A model generated the notes under the pieces. It saw only the letters and a list, made by a program, of their open reading frames with translations, did no database searches and was not told the DNA's origin. Shown piece by piece: positions 50,849 to 60,954 of a stretch of DNA of 64,000 nt (position 1 is its first letter; each line of letters starts with the position of its first letter). A program made the position numbers and the translations under genes. The DNA comes from Cellvibrio sp. PSBB006 (GTDB lineage Bacteria; Pseudomonadota; Gammaproteobacteria; Pseudomonadales; Cellvibrionaceae): assembly GCF_002162135.1 (NCBI RefSeq), contig NZ_CP021382.1, forward strand, positions 4,400,001-4,464,000, given 5' to 3'.

Positions 50849-51646
50849 TCAATCCTGATGCAGGGCGAGCAACGCCTTGCTCACGTTATCACGTAAATGT
50901 TGCGGGTTAATGGTGCCGACAATCGCGCTGCTGATACCGGGGTGAGCAAAGACGAAGTTCATACTCGTCTGCACCGGATCGTCTGTTGCGTCGTCGCTGC
51001 ACAAATGGCCGCTGGCCAGGGCCTTTTTCACCATTACCCCTTTATTCAAGCGCAGGCATTCATCAATGACGGCTTCTTCGGCGCGGTGGTTCAGGTTATA
51101 GGTCACCATCACTAGGTCCGCGTGCCGTGCGGTCAGCAAGCCACCTTCCAGGGTTTTGGTGGACATGCCGAAGGCGCGCAACCAGCCGGCTCGCTTGAGT
51201 TCGGCCAACACATCAAAGATTTCATAACGCTCAATGATCGCGCTGTCATTGCCGTCAGAGTGTACCAGTACCATGTCGATATAGTCACGGCGCAAACGTC
51301 GCAAACTACGTTCTATACTCACGCGCACCTGGGTCGGAGTGAAATCAAAACAGGATTCGCCATCGGCAAATTCTTCACCGACTTTGGTGCTGATTACCCA
51401 ATCATGGCCCGAGCCCGCCATCAGTTTACCGAGGCGTTCTTCACTGGTGCCATAGGCCGGCGCGGTGTCCAGCAGGTTGATACCCAGCTCCCAGGCAATG
51501 TCCAGCAATCGCTTCACTTGATCATCGTCGGGAAGGTCGAAGGCGGAGGGGTAGTTCACTTTCTGGTTGCGGCCCAGCTTCACGGTACCCAGGCCCAGAG
51601 GGCTGACAGAAAGGTCGGTCTGACCAAGGCGTTTAGGTATCAGCAT
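50849..51646 (-). CDS. Aldo/keto reductase
   Basis: 265 residues from ATG 51646, chosen because GATGAGGC lies just upstream; ATG 51661 is an alternative. The catalytic tetrad is D60, Y65 (LLDTAPAYG), K88 (STKVG) and H129 (LVHSDG). It uses NAD(P)H to reduce carbonyl compounds; the substrate is unknown. It overlaps the end of the upstream FAD oxidoreductase gene by 14 bp, so the two are translationally coupled and may act in one pathway. Confidence 0.9.
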   Translation of the reverse strand: MLIPKRLGQTDLSVSPLGLGTVKLGRNQKVNYPSAFDLPDDDQVKRLLDIAWELGINLLDTAPAYGTSEERLGKLMAGSGHDWVISTKVGEEFADGESCFDFTPTQVRVSIERSLRRLRRDYIDMVLVHSDGNDSAIIERYEIFDVLAELKRAGWLRAFGMSTKTLEGGLLTARHADLVMVTYNLNHRAEEAVIDECLRLNKGVMVKKALASGHLCSDDATDDPVQTSMNFVFAHPGISSAIVGTINPQHLRDNVSKALLALHQD

Positions 51647-52907
51647 CGGTTGCCTCATCATCGGTCAGGCTGCTATCGGGTGGCGGCGGGAAGGCGATAT
51701 CCCAAGGCGTTTTTGCTATAGGCGCACGCATCAAGTGGCGACCCAATTCAGCCGCTTCGTTCGTTGCACTACCGGGTGTAATGGCGTCTTTGTTCAATAG
51801 CGCCAATATTTCATTAGCGAGGTTGGGAGCCAAGGTCAGTTTGGTTGGCCACCCGAGAATCAGGTTATTAACTCCGACTACCTGTGTCGCGAACGCGTTA
51901 TCCGGGCGAGCAAAGTGACGTTGCAGGGGTTCCGCACGCTCGACTGGCAGGGTCGCCCATTCAGCTTCACTGAAGTCCAGCCAGGGCATAAGATCCGCCA
52001 GCTCCTGCTTGGCACTTTCAATTAGTTCAGTAGCATCCTGATGTACCCCACGCTCTGCGAGGCTGCCACCCAAATACCACACTGGCGCGCCGTAGCTGGT
52101 GGTGTGGCTGGAGATCGTCAGGCGGGGCGTGGTTTCAGCGCCCAGGCAGTGGCCGTAAAAACGGTGTGGATAATGATGTTTGACCATCACTTGTTGCAGG
52201 GGGCGTACTTGCATGGCGGGTTGTTGCAGGCCGAGCTGCTGCAACAAAGCAGCGTTGCCCTTGCCGGCGGTCAGCACGATGCGCTGTGCCGTCACTTCAA
52301 TGGATTGCCCGTCCTGTTCGGTAATCAGGCTTACTTCACCATTTGCTGCGGCCGTTAAGCGCGTGCTGTTCTCCTCAACCTGGAAAACGCGACTGGGCAG
52401 GTTGTTAGCGAGATTGGTAACCAGGCTGGGCACGTCGAGCACGAGGTCTTCCAGTCGGTAGAGGCTGCCACTGAAATGGTTGTTGCGTAGCAAGGGTGGG
52501 CGTTTGTCGTCAGCTACCGGCTCAACCCGTCCGCGCGTCAGCTTACTTGCCAAAAAGGTTGTCAGGCGCGACGTCATGGTTTCGCTGGACCACATAAAAA
52601 AGTGGTCGCTGAGGATGCGCGTATTGCGCAGGTCCACGTCTCCTTCACCGCACAGGCAGGCGCGCCAGTGACGCGGCATCTCGGCGATAGCTTCGGATGC
52701 GCCGGTGAGGGTGCCGCTGAGGGTGTACTTCATGCCGCCGTGGATCATCCCCTGCGAGGCAACAGTCTGGTCGCTGCCGAGGGCTTTGGATTCGAATAAG
52801 GCCAGTGAATAACCGGTATTTGCCAGACGATTCGCCAGCCACAAACCCGCCACACCACCACCGATGATGGCGATATCGAAGTGAAAACGGATCGGCGTTG
52901 CAGGCAT
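51633..52907 (-). CDS. FAD-dependent oxidoreductase (DAO superfamily)
   Basis: 424 residues. An N-terminal Rossmann fold with IIGGGVAGLWLANRLA binds FAD. TVASQGMIHGGMKY (about 48-61) is the flavin-contacting segment of glycerol-3-phosphate dehydrogenase/D-amino-acid-oxidase-like enzymes. The C-terminal VNNLILGWPTKLTLAP closes the FAD site. The substrate is not known. The proline- and acid-rich end ([18 protein letters not shown]) is probably disordered. First gene of the minus-strand unit continuing to tatC. Confidence 0.85.
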   Translation of the reverse strand: MPATPIRFHFDIAIIGGGVAGLWLANRLANTGYSLALFESKALGSDQTVASQGMIHGGMKYTLSGTLTGASEAIAEMPRHWRACLCGEGDVDLRNTRILSDHFFMWSSETMTSRLTTFLASKLTRGRVEPVADDKRPPLLRNNHFSGSLYRLEDLVLDVPSLVTNLANNLPSRVFQVEENSTRLTAAANGEVSLITEQDGQSIEVTAQRIVLTAGKGNAALLQQLGLQQPAMQVRPLQQVMVKHHYPHRFYGHCLGAETTPRLTISSHTTSYGAPVWYLGGSLAERGVHQDATELIESAKQELADLMPWLDFSEAEWATLPVERAEPLQRHFARPDNAFATQVVGVNNLILGWPTKLTLAPNLANEILALLNKDAITPGSATNEAAELGRHLMRAPIAKTPWDIAFPPPPDSSLTDDEATDADT

Positions 52908-53089
52908 AAAGACTCGTCAGTTCAGGAACGAAACCGGGATTAAAAGTGCGGGCAGTATAAAGCTTTTTCTTATCCTTGGCGGTGTAACTTGCAGGTGCAG
53001 GAATTTATGGCACACTGCCGGCAAGCAAACAGGCCCGCGTTGCCGGGCCTATGGGTATACATAAATCGGTATACATCACTGGAGGCACA

Positions 53090-54181
53090 ATGAGGTCGAA
53101 ATTGCTGACCGGGTCACTTTTTGCAGCGCTGCTGATCGGCTTGGGATATTTCCTTACCCTGCCGCAAGATCCGCTGATCAAGGCGAATCATGAACATTTT
53201 CAATACACCGGTCGCGTTGATTTCTCTTCACCGGAAATGCCAGTGTTTTCCTGGCCGGGTACCATGATCCAGACAGGCTTTACCGGCCGTTCGATAGCGC
53301 TGGTCATGGATGATCATTACGGCATGAATTACTTCAACGTATTTATTGATCAGGACTGGGATAACCCCATTGTGATAAAAGGCGAGAAGGGCAAAAAAAC
53401 CTATCCCATCGCTTATAGTCTCAGCGATGGGGAACATGTATTGACCATCACCAAACGCACCGAGGGCGAAGAAGGCGCGACCACCTTTTACGGCGTGCTG
53501 TTAGCCGATGACGGTCAACTGACGGCGCCGCCCCCTCGCCCCGAACGGCGGATTGAGTTTTTTGGTGATTCCATTACCAGTGGCATGGGTAACGAAGGTC
53601 CTGAAGGTGGGCCGGATGACAACAAAGCAGAGAAAAATAATTTCCTCGCCTACGGTGCTATTACAGCGCGCAACCTGGACGCGGAATATGTCAGTACATC
53701 ACAAAGTGGTGTCGGCCTGATGACGAGTTTCGTGGGATTTACCATGCAGGAATTTTACGACCAGCTCAGCGCCATTGATGACAATAATTCCGTGTGGGAT
53801 TTCAACCGCTGGACGCCCCATGTGGTGGTGATTAATTTATTTCAAAACGACAGCGTGCTGGTGGAAGAGCGGCTTGACCCAGTGCCTGACGATGAACAAC
53901 GGATTGCCGTGTATTACGATTTCGTTCGGCGGATTCGCGGCCATTACCCGGAAGCCTATATCATTTGCACGCTTGGTACGATGGATGCCAGCAAACCCGG
54001 CTCACCCTGGCCAGGTTATATTCACGCAGCGGTGGACCGGTGGAAGGCAGAGGCTGATGATAAACGCATTGATGTAATGATCTTCGAATTCAAGGATTTT
54101 TATCAGCATCCACGCGTGCGCCATCACCGCGAAAATGCCGAGGTGCTCACGGCCTATATTAAAGACAAAATGGGTTGGTAA
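53090..54181 (+). CDS. CE2-type acetyl esterase with N-terminal anchor
   Basis: 363 residues from ATG 53090 (GGAGGCACA upstream). An N-terminal membrane anchor or signal (residues 5-24) and a jelly-roll domain (about 35-140) precede an SGNH-type esterase domain with FFGDSITSG (nucleophile S161), the pattern of carbohydrate esterase family 2. The closing HPRVRHHRENAEVL provides the catalytic His. CE2 enzymes of Cellvibrio remove acetyl groups from xylan, mannan or glucomannan. The location here, outside any xylan gene group, leaves the substrate open. Confidence 0.85.
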   Translation: MRSKLLTGSLFAALLIGLGYFLTLPQDPLIKANHEHFQYTGRVDFSSPEMPVFSWPGTMIQTGFTGRSIALVMDDHYGMNYFNVFIDQDWDNPIVIKGEKGKKTYPIAYSLSDGEHVLTITKRTEGEEGATTFYGVLLADDGQLTAPPPRPERRIEFFGDSITSGMGNEGPEGGPDDNKAEKNNFLAYGAITARNLDAEYVSTSQSGVGLMTSFVGFTMQEFYDQLSAIDDNNSVWDFNRWTPHVVVINLFQNDSVLVEERLDPVPDDEQRIAVYYDFVRRIRGHYPEAYIICTLGTMDASKPGSPWPGYIHAAVDRWKAEADDKRIDVMIFEFKDFYQHPRVRHHRENAEVLTAYIKDKMGW

Positions 54182-54209
54182 TTTCAGCCGTTGCGAATGG
54201 ATGTTTTTT

Positions 54210-55484
54210 ATGCGTTGGTTTTACACCCTGATTTTTTATCTTGCGATCCCCGTCATTCTTCTGCGTTTGCTGTGGCGCGCCTGGCGTGCGCCAGCTTATG
54301 CGCGTCGCTGGCATGAGCGGTTTGGTTTTATTCCCGAGTTGGAAACGGAAAAAAAAGTCGTCTGGTTTCACACAGTTTCAGTCGGTGAATTTTTAGCGGC
54401 GCTGCCACTGATTCGTATCTTGCAACAGCAGGCCCAGGTGCAATTGGTTATTACCACGACCACACCAACCGGTTCAGAGCGCGTGCGAGCGGCCTTGGGC
54501 GATAGCGTGTACCACGTTTACGCACCTTATGACTTGCCGGATTGTGTGGCACGTTTTCTGACGCGGGTGCAGCCGCAATTACTGCTGATCATGGAAACCG
54601 AACTCTGGCCCAACACCATTGCGGCCTGCGCGCAGCGCGAGATTCCCGCATTGCTTATCAACGGACGTTTGTCTGCGCGCTCGGCACGCGGCTATGCGCG
54701 CTTTGGTGCTATGACGAAGGACATGCTGGAGCAATTGACCTGTGCGGCAATACAACACACCGATGATGCTGCACGCTTTCAACAACTCGGCCTGCCAGCT
54801 GCGGCAACGGTTGTTACCGGCAATGTGAAATTTGATTTGACCCTGGGTGAGGACGTACTCGCGCAAGCTCACATCCTCAAGCACCAATGGACCCAGGGCG
54901 GCGAACGCTTAGTGTGGATTGCCGCCAGCACCCATCAGGGGGAGGACGAACAAATCCTTAATGCGTTTGCCCAGGTGCGTGCTTCCGGTACGGACGCAGC
55001 AAAGAAACTGTTGCTGGTGCTGGTACCGCGCCATCCCGAACGTTTTGAACGTGTGGGGAATTTATGTGTTGCACGCGGTTATCACATGGTGCGTCGCAGT
55101 CAGAAAACCATTGCGGCCGATACCGATGTTTTATTGGGCGATACCATGGGCGAATTGTTATTGCTGCTGGGTGCCAGCGATATTTCCTTTGTCGGCGGCA
55201 GCCTTGTGCCCACTGGTGGTCATAATTTTATGGAGCCCGCTGCCTGGCAGCTGCCGTTACTAAGCGGTACTCACGTGTTCAATTTTGCGGAAGCAGCGCG
55301 CTTGCTACAGGAAGCGGATGCGTTGCGTTTAGTCGACACCGCCGAGGCATTAGCGCAGGAAGTGCAGTGCCTGATAAGCGATGAGGGAGAGCGTAAAAAA
55401 CGCGGTCAAGCCGCGCTTTCGGTAGCCAATAGCAATCGCGGAGCGATGGCAAAGACACTCAACATTATTGAACGATATCTATAA
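54210..55484 (+). CDS. waaA: 3-deoxy-D-manno-octulosonic acid (Kdo) transferase WaaA
   Basis: 424 residues, the usual length. An N-terminal membrane anchor (MRWFYTLIFYLAIPVILLRL) is followed by a GT-B glycosyltransferase of family GT30. The catalytic HTVSVGEFLAALPLI has the conserved Glu, METELWPNTI and NGRLSARS are typical, and the C-terminal domain has SFVGGSLVPTGGHNFMEPA for CMP-Kdo binding. It adds Kdo to lipid A precursor at the inner membrane. ATG 54201 is an alternative start. Confidence 0.95.
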   Translation: MRWFYTLIFYLAIPVILLRLLWRAWRAPAYARRWHERFGFIPELETEKKVVWFHTVSVGEFLAALPLIRILQQQAQVQLVITTTTPTGSERVRAALGDSVYHVYAPYDLPDCVARFLTRVQPQLLLIMETELWPNTIAACAQREIPALLINGRLSARSARGYARFGAMTKDMLEQLTCAAIQHTDDAARFQQLGLPAAATVVTGNVKFDLTLGEDVLAQAHILKHQWTQGGERLVWIAASTHQGEDEQILNAFAQVRASGTDAAKKLLLVLVPRHPERFERVGNLCVARGYHMVRRSQKTIAADTDVLLGDTMGELLLLLGASDISFVGGSLVPTGGHNFMEPAAWQLPLLSGTHVFNFAEAARLLQEADALRLVDTAEALAQEVQCLISDEGERKKRGQAALSVANSNRGAMAKTLNIIERYL

Positions 55485-55488
55485 CGGA

Positions 55489-55914
55489 TTAAGATTCGAG
55501 CTTGGCATCAAGCGTAATCTCGGCATTCAACACTTTTGATACAGGGCAGCCAGTCTTGGCCTGATTGGCGATCGTTTCAAACGTGCTGCGATCAATGCCG
55601 GGAATATTCGCCGTTAAGTCGAGATGCACTGCCGTAATGGCAAAGCCACCATCGATCTTATCAAGCGTCACGGCAGCATGGGTTTTAATGCTTTCAACTG
55701 TCATACCTGCTTCGGTTAGCTGAGCAGATAACGCCATGGTGAAACAGCCCGCATGGGCGGCGGCGATAAGTTCTTCCGGATTGGTGCCGGGGCCATCTTC
55801 AAAACGGGTATTGAAACCGTATTGAGTTTGCGACAGCACACCACTCTGGGTAGAAATTTTACCTTTACCCTCTTTCAAATTGCCCGTCCACATTGCTGAC
55901 GCTGTACGTTTCAT
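55489..55914 (-). CDS. OsmC-family peroxidase
   Basis: 141 residues. The two reactive cysteines are C57 (AAHAGCFTM) and C123 (KTGCPVSKV). The pattern ([17 protein letters not shown]) fits the OsmC branch more than Ohr. It reduces organic hydroperoxides in the cytoplasm. ATG 55914 lies downstream of a CAGGAGAACC site. Convergent with waaA, only 4 bp between stops. Confidence 0.92.
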   Translation of the reverse strand: MKRTASAMWTGNLKEGKGKISTQSGVLSQTQYGFNTRFEDGPGTNPEELIAAAHAGCFTMALSAQLTEAGMTVESIKTHAAVTLDKIDGGFAITAVHLDLTANIPGIDRSTFETIANQAKTGCPVSKVLNAEITLDAKLES

Positions 55915-55940
55915 CGTGGTTCTCCTGTCTTTGAAAAATG

Positions 55941-56183
55941 TTACGGCCAGGGTGCAGGGTTGTCATTGATGTACTGAGCGCCGCCCTCTGAAGGTTCCGG
56001 CTCGCGCATTTGCGGTGGGCCGGCAATCGCCGTCGCCATAAAATTTTTTCTGGCTTCGGTGAAATCCTTCTGTGTTAAAGGCGGTGTCTGCACCGGTGAA
56101 TTCTCAATCGTCCATTGAATAATCTCGTCCAGTTTATGATTGAGTTCCCGAGCAAAGCCTGGTTTGGTTGTTGTTTCTGGCAT
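55941..56183 (-). CDS. Unknown 80-residue protein
   Basis: A short polar protein (MPETTTKPGFARELNHKLDEI start) with a helical first half and a Pro-rich end (PEPSEGGAQYINDNPAPWP). There is no signal peptide and no recognised domain. It lies in tandem with OsmC and may be co-expressed. It is likely real, given good protein composition and lack of competing frames. Confidence 0.55.
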   Translation of the reverse strand: MPETTTKPGFARELNHKLDEIIQWTIENSPVQTPPLTQKDFTEARKNFMATAIAGPPQMREPEPSEGGAQYINDNPAPWP

Positions 56184-56245
56184 AAGCGCGCTCGTAAAAA
56201 AGTTGAGCCATAGACTTGGCTATGGCCACGTAATCAAGTGAACAA

Positions 56246-56467
56246 TCAGTGTGTCTCTTTTTTTCCGGGTATTGGCGAATGACTCACCCATCCGCGTAAC
56301 TCTTCAATGAGTTGATGGATGCCCGAAATTTCGCTGATAAAAATTTCCCGGCCCATCAATGCCCGATATTTAGCTTCTGCAATTTGTTGCGCAGCTTCTA
56401 TGTTGTCGCTGGCGTTTTTTAATCCGTAGCGAGCGGAGTATTCCTGGTGTTGAGGAGAGTGGATCAT
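56246..56467 (-). CDS. Unknown small helical protein
   Basis: 73 residues from ATG 56467, which has GAGGTTAACGCT upstream; the frame is open further but without support. The product is mostly helical (SDNIEAAQQIAEAKYRALMG, then GIHQLIEELRGW). No domain is recognised. Function is unknown. Confidence 0.5.
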   Translation of the reverse strand: MIHSPQHQEYSARYGLKNASDNIEAAQQIAEAKYRALMGREIFISEISGIHQLIEELRGWVSHSPIPGKKETH

Positions 56468-56559
56468 AGCGTTAACCTCAATATGACTTGTTGTGTAATC
56501 GCTGACAAAATTCCTGTTATTTCTGACCCCTGTCATGAATGCATTCGTTGATTTCTACA

Positions 56560-56790
56560 TTACTGACAGTGTTGATGTAGCCGTGGATTTGTAAACTTTA
56601 CATGCTGCAGTGCAAGGCTTTCATCCAGTGACTCGTACCAGCCCTCCCACCATTGCACATAGTGAGACGTTTTTTTGTCGCTAATATTGCCGCCAGCAGT
56701 GCCCAGCAAACTCGCGAGATTGCCGTCCAGTGTTGGCGCGTTAATTCCATTTCTGTGCGCTATTTTTCCGCATTCTTTTGGTGTGATCAT
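56560..56790 (-). CDS. Unknown small protein
   Basis: 76 residues (MITPKECGKIAHRNGINAP start, then YVQWWEGWYESLDESLALQHV) with several tryptophans. No domain, signal peptide or membrane segment is recognised. It is in tandem with two other small minus-strand unknown genes. Confidence 0.45.
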   Translation of the reverse strand: MITPKECGKIAHRNGINAPTLDGNLASLLGTAGGNISDKKTSHYVQWWEGWYESLDESLALQHVKFTNPRLHQHCQ

Positions 56791-57116
56791 TATCTACCCT
56801 TACGACTTTTTAATCATGCTGATTGTAGAACAGTGCGTTGCTTTGATAATTGATAGCAAGCCGTGTGCCGTTTTTTAAAAAGGCGCTGAAAATTGAATAA
56901 ATGTTTTTAATTCGCGACAGGGATAACTTGGGAAAAAGTGTGGCTGGCTTGTGTGACTGTTGAATGAACGCGTTAAGCGGACGCAAGCGGCACGTTAGTT
57001 AGCGCACAAAAGAATGCGCGGCAGCAACGAAAAGTTATCAACCGCTTCGCTGTTGGTGAGATTTAAAGAATAAGAAAAAATAAGCGAAGATTTTTTACAG
57101 CAATCAACTGATTGAT
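56791..57116. other. Intergenic region without recognised feature
   Basis: About 325 bp between the start of the 56560 gene and the terminator of the DUF3300 gene. It must hold the minus-strand promoter of the small genes. No RNA gene or repeat is recognised. Confidence 0.4.
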
Positions 57117-57124
57117 TGTAAACA

Positions 57125-57159
57125 TAAAAAAACCGAAGCAGGCCGGCTTCGGTTTTTTT
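57125..57159. terminator. Rho-independent terminator, A-run on one side and T-run on the other
   Basis: AAAAAAACCGAAGC / GCTTCGGTTTTTTT, a strong stem with a short loop. On the minus strand it ends the DUF3300 gene (stop at 57178). The symmetric A and T runs would also work on the plus strand. Confidence 0.9.
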
Positions 57160-57177
57160 ATGACTTTCTTGTCGATA

Positions 57178-58722
57178 TTAGCGTTCTATGCGGCGACTCT
57201 CGCGCACGCCGGAGGAGCCGCCGCTTGCCCGCGTGTGGTTGGAACCGCCGATACCACGATGAACTTGTGGTTGCGGTCTGTTTTGTTCAATACGACGTTG
57301 GACTTGCGGCTCCGTTTGCCTTGGGCTTCTTTGGGGCTGCTGCACATTTTCCGTGCGGCGGATGATGTCCTGACGTGGTTGCTGATAAGTACTTCGCTCA
57401 ATATTTTGGGGGCGCTGCGGATTTCCTTGCCAATTATTCTGACGCGGTGCATTTTCTTGCGCCCGCTGGATAACGTCGCGTCGTTGTTCCACGTCGCCGG
57501 CGCTGCGTTGCACCGTATTGTTACCGCGATACACCGCCGCAGGCCGCTCGGGCTGGTTGCGTTGTACTTCTTCGCGCCCGCCGGTTTTCGTGGTGTTGGG
57601 CAGGGTGCGCTGGGGATACTTGCGCTCTACGTTGCTCACATCACGCGATGGGTTATTGGTGTTGGCAAGCCGCTCGCGTACACGCTCCGCGTCACTTTGG
57701 CCGCGCCAATGCGTAACGGGGCGCGGTGTGTCGGCATGGCGATTATTGGAGCCTTGCAGCTCCGGGCGATGCTGTGGTCGTGCACTGTTGGGGCGTGGGT
57801 GGCCCTCTGCAGTATGACGACGGCCGTAGTCCCGCTCTTCCTGCAACGCCCGGTAACTCTGGCGGTTGCTGTTGTAGTGGTGACGAATATTCTCATTGCG
57901 GTACACCACCCCGCGCCGATGTACGGGGTTGTGGTGCCAGTGCCTGGCGCCGTGGTAATGGGCGATGTGCCGGCCACTGTAAAAGCGCGGGTGATGATGG
58001 TGGTGGTAATCAATCACCACCACGCGGCGGTTATGCCAGTGGAAGGAGCTGAAGAAGAAGCTGGGCGCGACATAAACGCGCGGACCCCAATAAAAACCGC
58101 CGACAAATACATGATGACGGGGGTGATGCCAGTAGACGGGTGGGTAATCCGACCACCACCAGTCGCCATAGACCACGCGTGTGTCGTAGTAGGGAACGTA
58201 CACGACACGCTCAACGGCCGGTTCAATCACAATGATTTTTTCTTCGCGCTGTACCTTGACGTGTTCCATCTTGTCCAGGCTGCCTGAGGCATAAGCCTTC
58301 TGCCGCAAATCCTGGATGACCGTCATGACTTCCGCCTCATCAGCCAGGAAGGCATCGCCCACCCGCTGGGTCCAGTCGAGGTCGTCACTCATGCGCTGCA
58401 AGATTTGGGGGAAGGCCACCAGTGCCTTCACGCTGGGGTCCCAGTTTTCATTCTCCACCGCTGCCACCGCAGATTCCGCGCTTAGTTTGCTGTTGGCGCT
58501 GGCCCAGCGGGCCGCCTGGACAACTTCCAGCGGGTAGGTGGCGGCAATCAATACGTGGGAGAGTACTGTGTCCGGGTAAAGTGCAACCGGTGCGAGCATC
58601 TGGTCCAGCTCGGCGCGGCTGAAATCCGGTGGTGCCGTGCTGATGGTTTGCGTCTGCGCCTGACTCAACAGCGCAAAACCGCTCAGAAACAGGGTCAATG
58701 CCAATTTGGCGAGGGCGTTCAT
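57178..58722 (-). CDS. DUF3300 secreted protein with His/Tyr- and Arg/Gln-rich C-terminal half
   Basis: 514 residues from ATG 58722 (GAGAGGCC upstream). A signal peptide ends near LLSQA. The DUF3300 domain (about 30-200) starts FSRAELDQMLAPVALYPD and contains WDPSVKALVAFPQIL. A middle part is rich in Trp, Tyr and His (DWWWSDYPPVYWHHPRHH). The long C-terminal half is rich in Arg, Gln, Asn and Pro with repeated RPQ/NTQ-like words and is probably disordered. Function is unknown; it may bind metal or the cell envelope. Some homologues are lipoproteins, this one has no lipobox. Confidence 0.85.
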   Translation of the reverse strand: MNALAKLALTLFLSGFALLSQAQTQTISTAPPDFSRAELDQMLAPVALYPDTVLSHVLIAATYPLEVVQAARWASANSKLSAESAVAAVENENWDPSVKALVAFPQILQRMSDDLDWTQRVGDAFLADEAEVMTVIQDLRQKAYASGSLDKMEHVKVQREEKIIVIEPAVERVVYVPYYDTRVVYGDWWWSDYPPVYWHHPRHHVFVGGFYWGPRVYVAPSFFFSSFHWHNRRVVVIDYHHHHHPRFYSGRHIAHYHGARHWHHNPVHRRGVVYRNENIRHHYNSNRQSYRALQEERDYGRRHTAEGHPRPNSARPQHRPELQGSNNRHADTPRPVTHWRGQSDAERVRERLANTNNPSRDVSNVERKYPQRTLPNTTKTGGREEVQRNQPERPAAVYRGNNTVQRSAGDVEQRRDVIQRAQENAPRQNNWQGNPQRPQNIERSTYQQPRQDIIRRTENVQQPQRSPRQTEPQVQRRIEQNRPQPQVHRGIGGSNHTRASGGSSGVRESRRIER

Positions 58723-59025
58723 AATGGCCTCTCTTGTGATAGATAACCACAACATGGATGGAGCAAGCCTGTGGCTCGCGTATCCTGCTGCGCGCTATAG
58801 CATACGCTTGCGCTGGTTGCGGGCATACAGGTACAGGATCGTTTATATCGCCGGATGCCTTAACCCAAGCTGAATGCAGCCTGCTGATTGCTATACGGCT
58901 ATGACAGGTAAATGGCCGACAAGTTATCCATGACGGACGTGTATTGACTAATAAGCCAAGCCCTCGATAATGGCCACCTGATGCGTTATCCGTCGCCGTA
59001 GGGCGTCCGTTACAGTGAGAAACGA
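58723..59025. other. Divergent promoter region between DUF3300 and minC
   Basis: About 300 bp that must contain promoters for both divergent genes. No clear -35/-10 pair or operator palindrome stands out by eye and no RNA gene is seen. Confidence 0.4.
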
Positions 59026-59748
59026 ATGATAGATGTGAGTTTTCAATTAAAAGGCAGTGCCCTGTCGGTCGTGGTGCTGGCCCTTATCGACTACGATCCC
59101 GCCTCCCTTCGTCAGCAGTTGCAGGAAAAAATTGATCAGGCTCCCCAGTTCTTTGTGAATTCCCCGGTGTTGATTAACCTGGATAAGTTGGAAAATCCTT
59201 CCGCTCTGAATGATTGTGCCGGGTTGCTGCAAGTATGCCGCGACCTGGGGTTGCAACCACTTGGCTTTACCGCCGTGCCGGAGGCATTGGTGGAGGCGGT
59301 GCGTGCGACGGGCCTGGCGATATTGCCGCGTCAGGGTGAGCGTGCCTTGAAAATGCCGGAGCCTGAGCTGCGTACACCGCAGGTGGAAACGGTGGTTGAG
59401 GAGCGCTGGGTGCAGCGGGTGAGTAAGGTGATTACCCGGCCTGTTCGCTCAGGCCAACAAATTTATGCCGAGGGTGCGGATCTGATTGTGCTGGCGCAGG
59501 TCAGTGAAGGGGCTGAGGTGTTGGCGGATGGTCATATTCATATTTATGGTTCCTTGCGTGGCCGCGCGTTAGCTGGTGTGCGTGGTGATGAGAGTGCGCG
59601 GATTTTTTGCCAGAGTATGGAGGCGGAGTTGGTGTCTGTTGCGGGGAATTTTTTGTTGCGGGATTCGTTTGCGGATGAAGTGATGAAGAGGCCGGTGCAG
59701 GTTTATCTGGAGGGGGAGAATGTGCGGATTGAGAAGTTGTTGGCGTGA
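59026..59748 (+). CDS. minC: Septum site-determining protein MinC
   Basis: 240 residues. N-terminal FtsZ-inhibiting domain (about 1-105, FQLKGSALSVVVLAL at the start), a short variable linker, and the C-terminal beta-helix domain (about 125-235) with RSGQQIYAEGADLIVLAQV and GHIHIYGSLRGRALAGV, which binds MinD and the septum. It blocks Z-ring assembly away from mid-cell. First gene of minCDE. Confidence 0.95.
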   Translation: MIDVSFQLKGSALSVVVLALIDYDPASLRQQLQEKIDQAPQFFVNSPVLINLDKLENPSALNDCAGLLQVCRDLGLQPLGFTAVPEALVEAVRATGLAILPRQGERALKMPEPELRTPQVETVVEERWVQRVSKVITRPVRSGQQIYAEGADLIVLAQVSEGAEVLADGHIHIYGSLRGRALAGVRGDESARIFCQSMEAELVSVAGNFLLRDSFADEVMKRPVQVYLEGENVRIEKLLA

Positions 59749-59841
59749 ACTGAGTGCCGGCTGCAAAATTGGGCAATTGAATTTATTGAGCGCTGGAACA
59801 CCAGTGACTTTTGATTAAACAAGAATATAGAGGAGCCAACC

Positions 59842-60654
59842 TTGGCCAAGATTATCGTAGTGACTTCAGGTAAAGGTGGTGTGGGTAAAACTACCACCAG
59901 TGCAGCAATCAGTACCGGACTGGCTCAGCGCGGTCATAAAACGGCGGTGATAGATTTTGATGTGGGCTTGCGGAATCTGGATTTGATTATGGGATGCGAG
60001 CGGCGTGTGGTGTATGACTTTGTGAATGTCATCAAAGGCGAGGCGACTTTGAATCAGGCGTTGATCAAAGATAAACGCACGGAGGGTTTGTTTATCCTGC
60101 CTGCGTCGCAAACTCGCGATAAAGATGCCTTGACGCCAGAGGGTGTTGAGACGGTGTTGAATGATTTGTCGAAGGATTTTGATTTTATTGTCTGCGACTC
60201 GCCGGCCGGGATTGAGAAGGGGGCGCAGATGGCGTTGTATTATGCGGATATAGCGATTGTGGTGACGAATCCGGAAGTGTCGTCGGTGCGTGATTCGGAT
60301 CGTATCCTGGGTATTTTGCAAAGCAAATCACGCCGGGCTGAGCGGAGTGATGAGCCTATCAAGGAGCATTTGCTGTTGACGCGTTATAACCCGGAGCGTG
60401 TAGAGAAGGGTGAGATGCTGAGTGTGGCGGATGTGGAGGAGATTCTGGCGATTCCGTTGCTGGGGGTGATTCCGGAGTCCGAGGCGGTACTTAAGGCATC
60501 CAACCAGGGGCAGCCGGTGATTCTGGATGATGAAAGTCAGGCGGGACAGGCGTACAGTGATGCGGTGGATCGGTTGTTGGGTAAAGAGATTGCGCACCGG
60601 TTTCTGGAAGTGCAGAAGAAAAACTTTCTCAAGCGTTTGCTGGGAGGTAAGTAG
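59842..60654 (+). CDS. minD: Septum site-determining ATPase MinD
   Basis: 270 residues starting at TTG 59842, chosen because the family start (M)[17 protein letters not shown] lies there and GAGGAG is 6-7 nt upstream. Deviant Walker A GKGGVGKT at 10-17 with the signature K11 and K16; switch II near DSPAGIE; C-terminal amphipathic membrane-binding helix [11 protein letters not shown]. It recruits MinC and MinE to the membrane. Confidence 0.96.
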   Translation: MAKIIVVTSGKGGVGKTTTSAAISTGLAQRGHKTAVIDFDVGLRNLDLIMGCERRVVYDFVNVIKGEATLNQALIKDKRTEGLFILPASQTRDKDALTPEGVETVLNDLSKDFDFIVCDSPAGIEKGAQMALYYADIAIVVTNPEVSSVRDSDRILGILQSKSRRAERSDEPIKEHLLLTRYNPERVEKGEMLSVADVEEILAIPLLGVIPESEAVLKASNQGQPVILDDESQAGQAYSDAVDRLLGKEIAHRFLEVQKKNFLKRLLGGK

Positions 60655-60911
60655 TGAGTATCTTCGATTATCTGCGCAAGAAGCGCGCGCCCTCGTCGGC
60701 GTCCATGGCAAAAGAGCGCTTACAAATTATCGTCGCTCACGAGCGCAATCGCCGCAATCATCCCCAACCGGATTTTTTGCCGCAAATGCAGCAGGAAATT
60801 ATTGAGGTGGTCCGCAAGTACATCAATATTTCATCGGATCAGGTGGTGGTCAATCTGGACAACACCGATGACTGTTCTGTACTTGAACTCAATATTACCC
60901 TCCCGGACTAA
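60654..60911 (+). CDS. minE: Cell division topological factor MinE
   Basis: 85 residues from GTG 60654, which overlaps the last base of the minD TAG stop; coupled translation is likely. N-terminal anti-MinCD region ([16 protein letters not shown]) and C-terminal topological domain ([12 protein letters not shown] ... LELNITLP) are present. It stimulates MinD ATPase and drives Min oscillation. Confidence 0.95.
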   Translation: MSIFDYLRKKRAPSSASMAKERLQIIVAHERNRRNHPQPDFLPQMQQEIIEVVRKYINISSDQVVVNLDNTDDCSVLELNITLPD

Positions 60912-60945
60912 CGTAGGTCGGATTAGCCGAAGGCGTAATCCGACA
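60912..60945. repeat. REP-like palindrome, copy C
   Basis: CGTAGGTCGGATTAGCC GAAGG CGTAATCCGACA, immediately after the minE stop and 9 nt before the exonuclease ATG. Same family as copies A, B and D. Confidence 0.8.
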
Positions 60946-60954
60946 AATTATCTT

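Noticed and set aside
57112..58287. A 391-codon open frame on the plus strand
   Set aside because: It is antisense to the DUF3300 gene, whose His/Tyr- and Arg-rich codons leave the opposite strand free of stops. DUF3300 has a signal peptide, ribosome site, terminator and a recognised domain; the antisense product is low-complexity Ala/Val/Arg.
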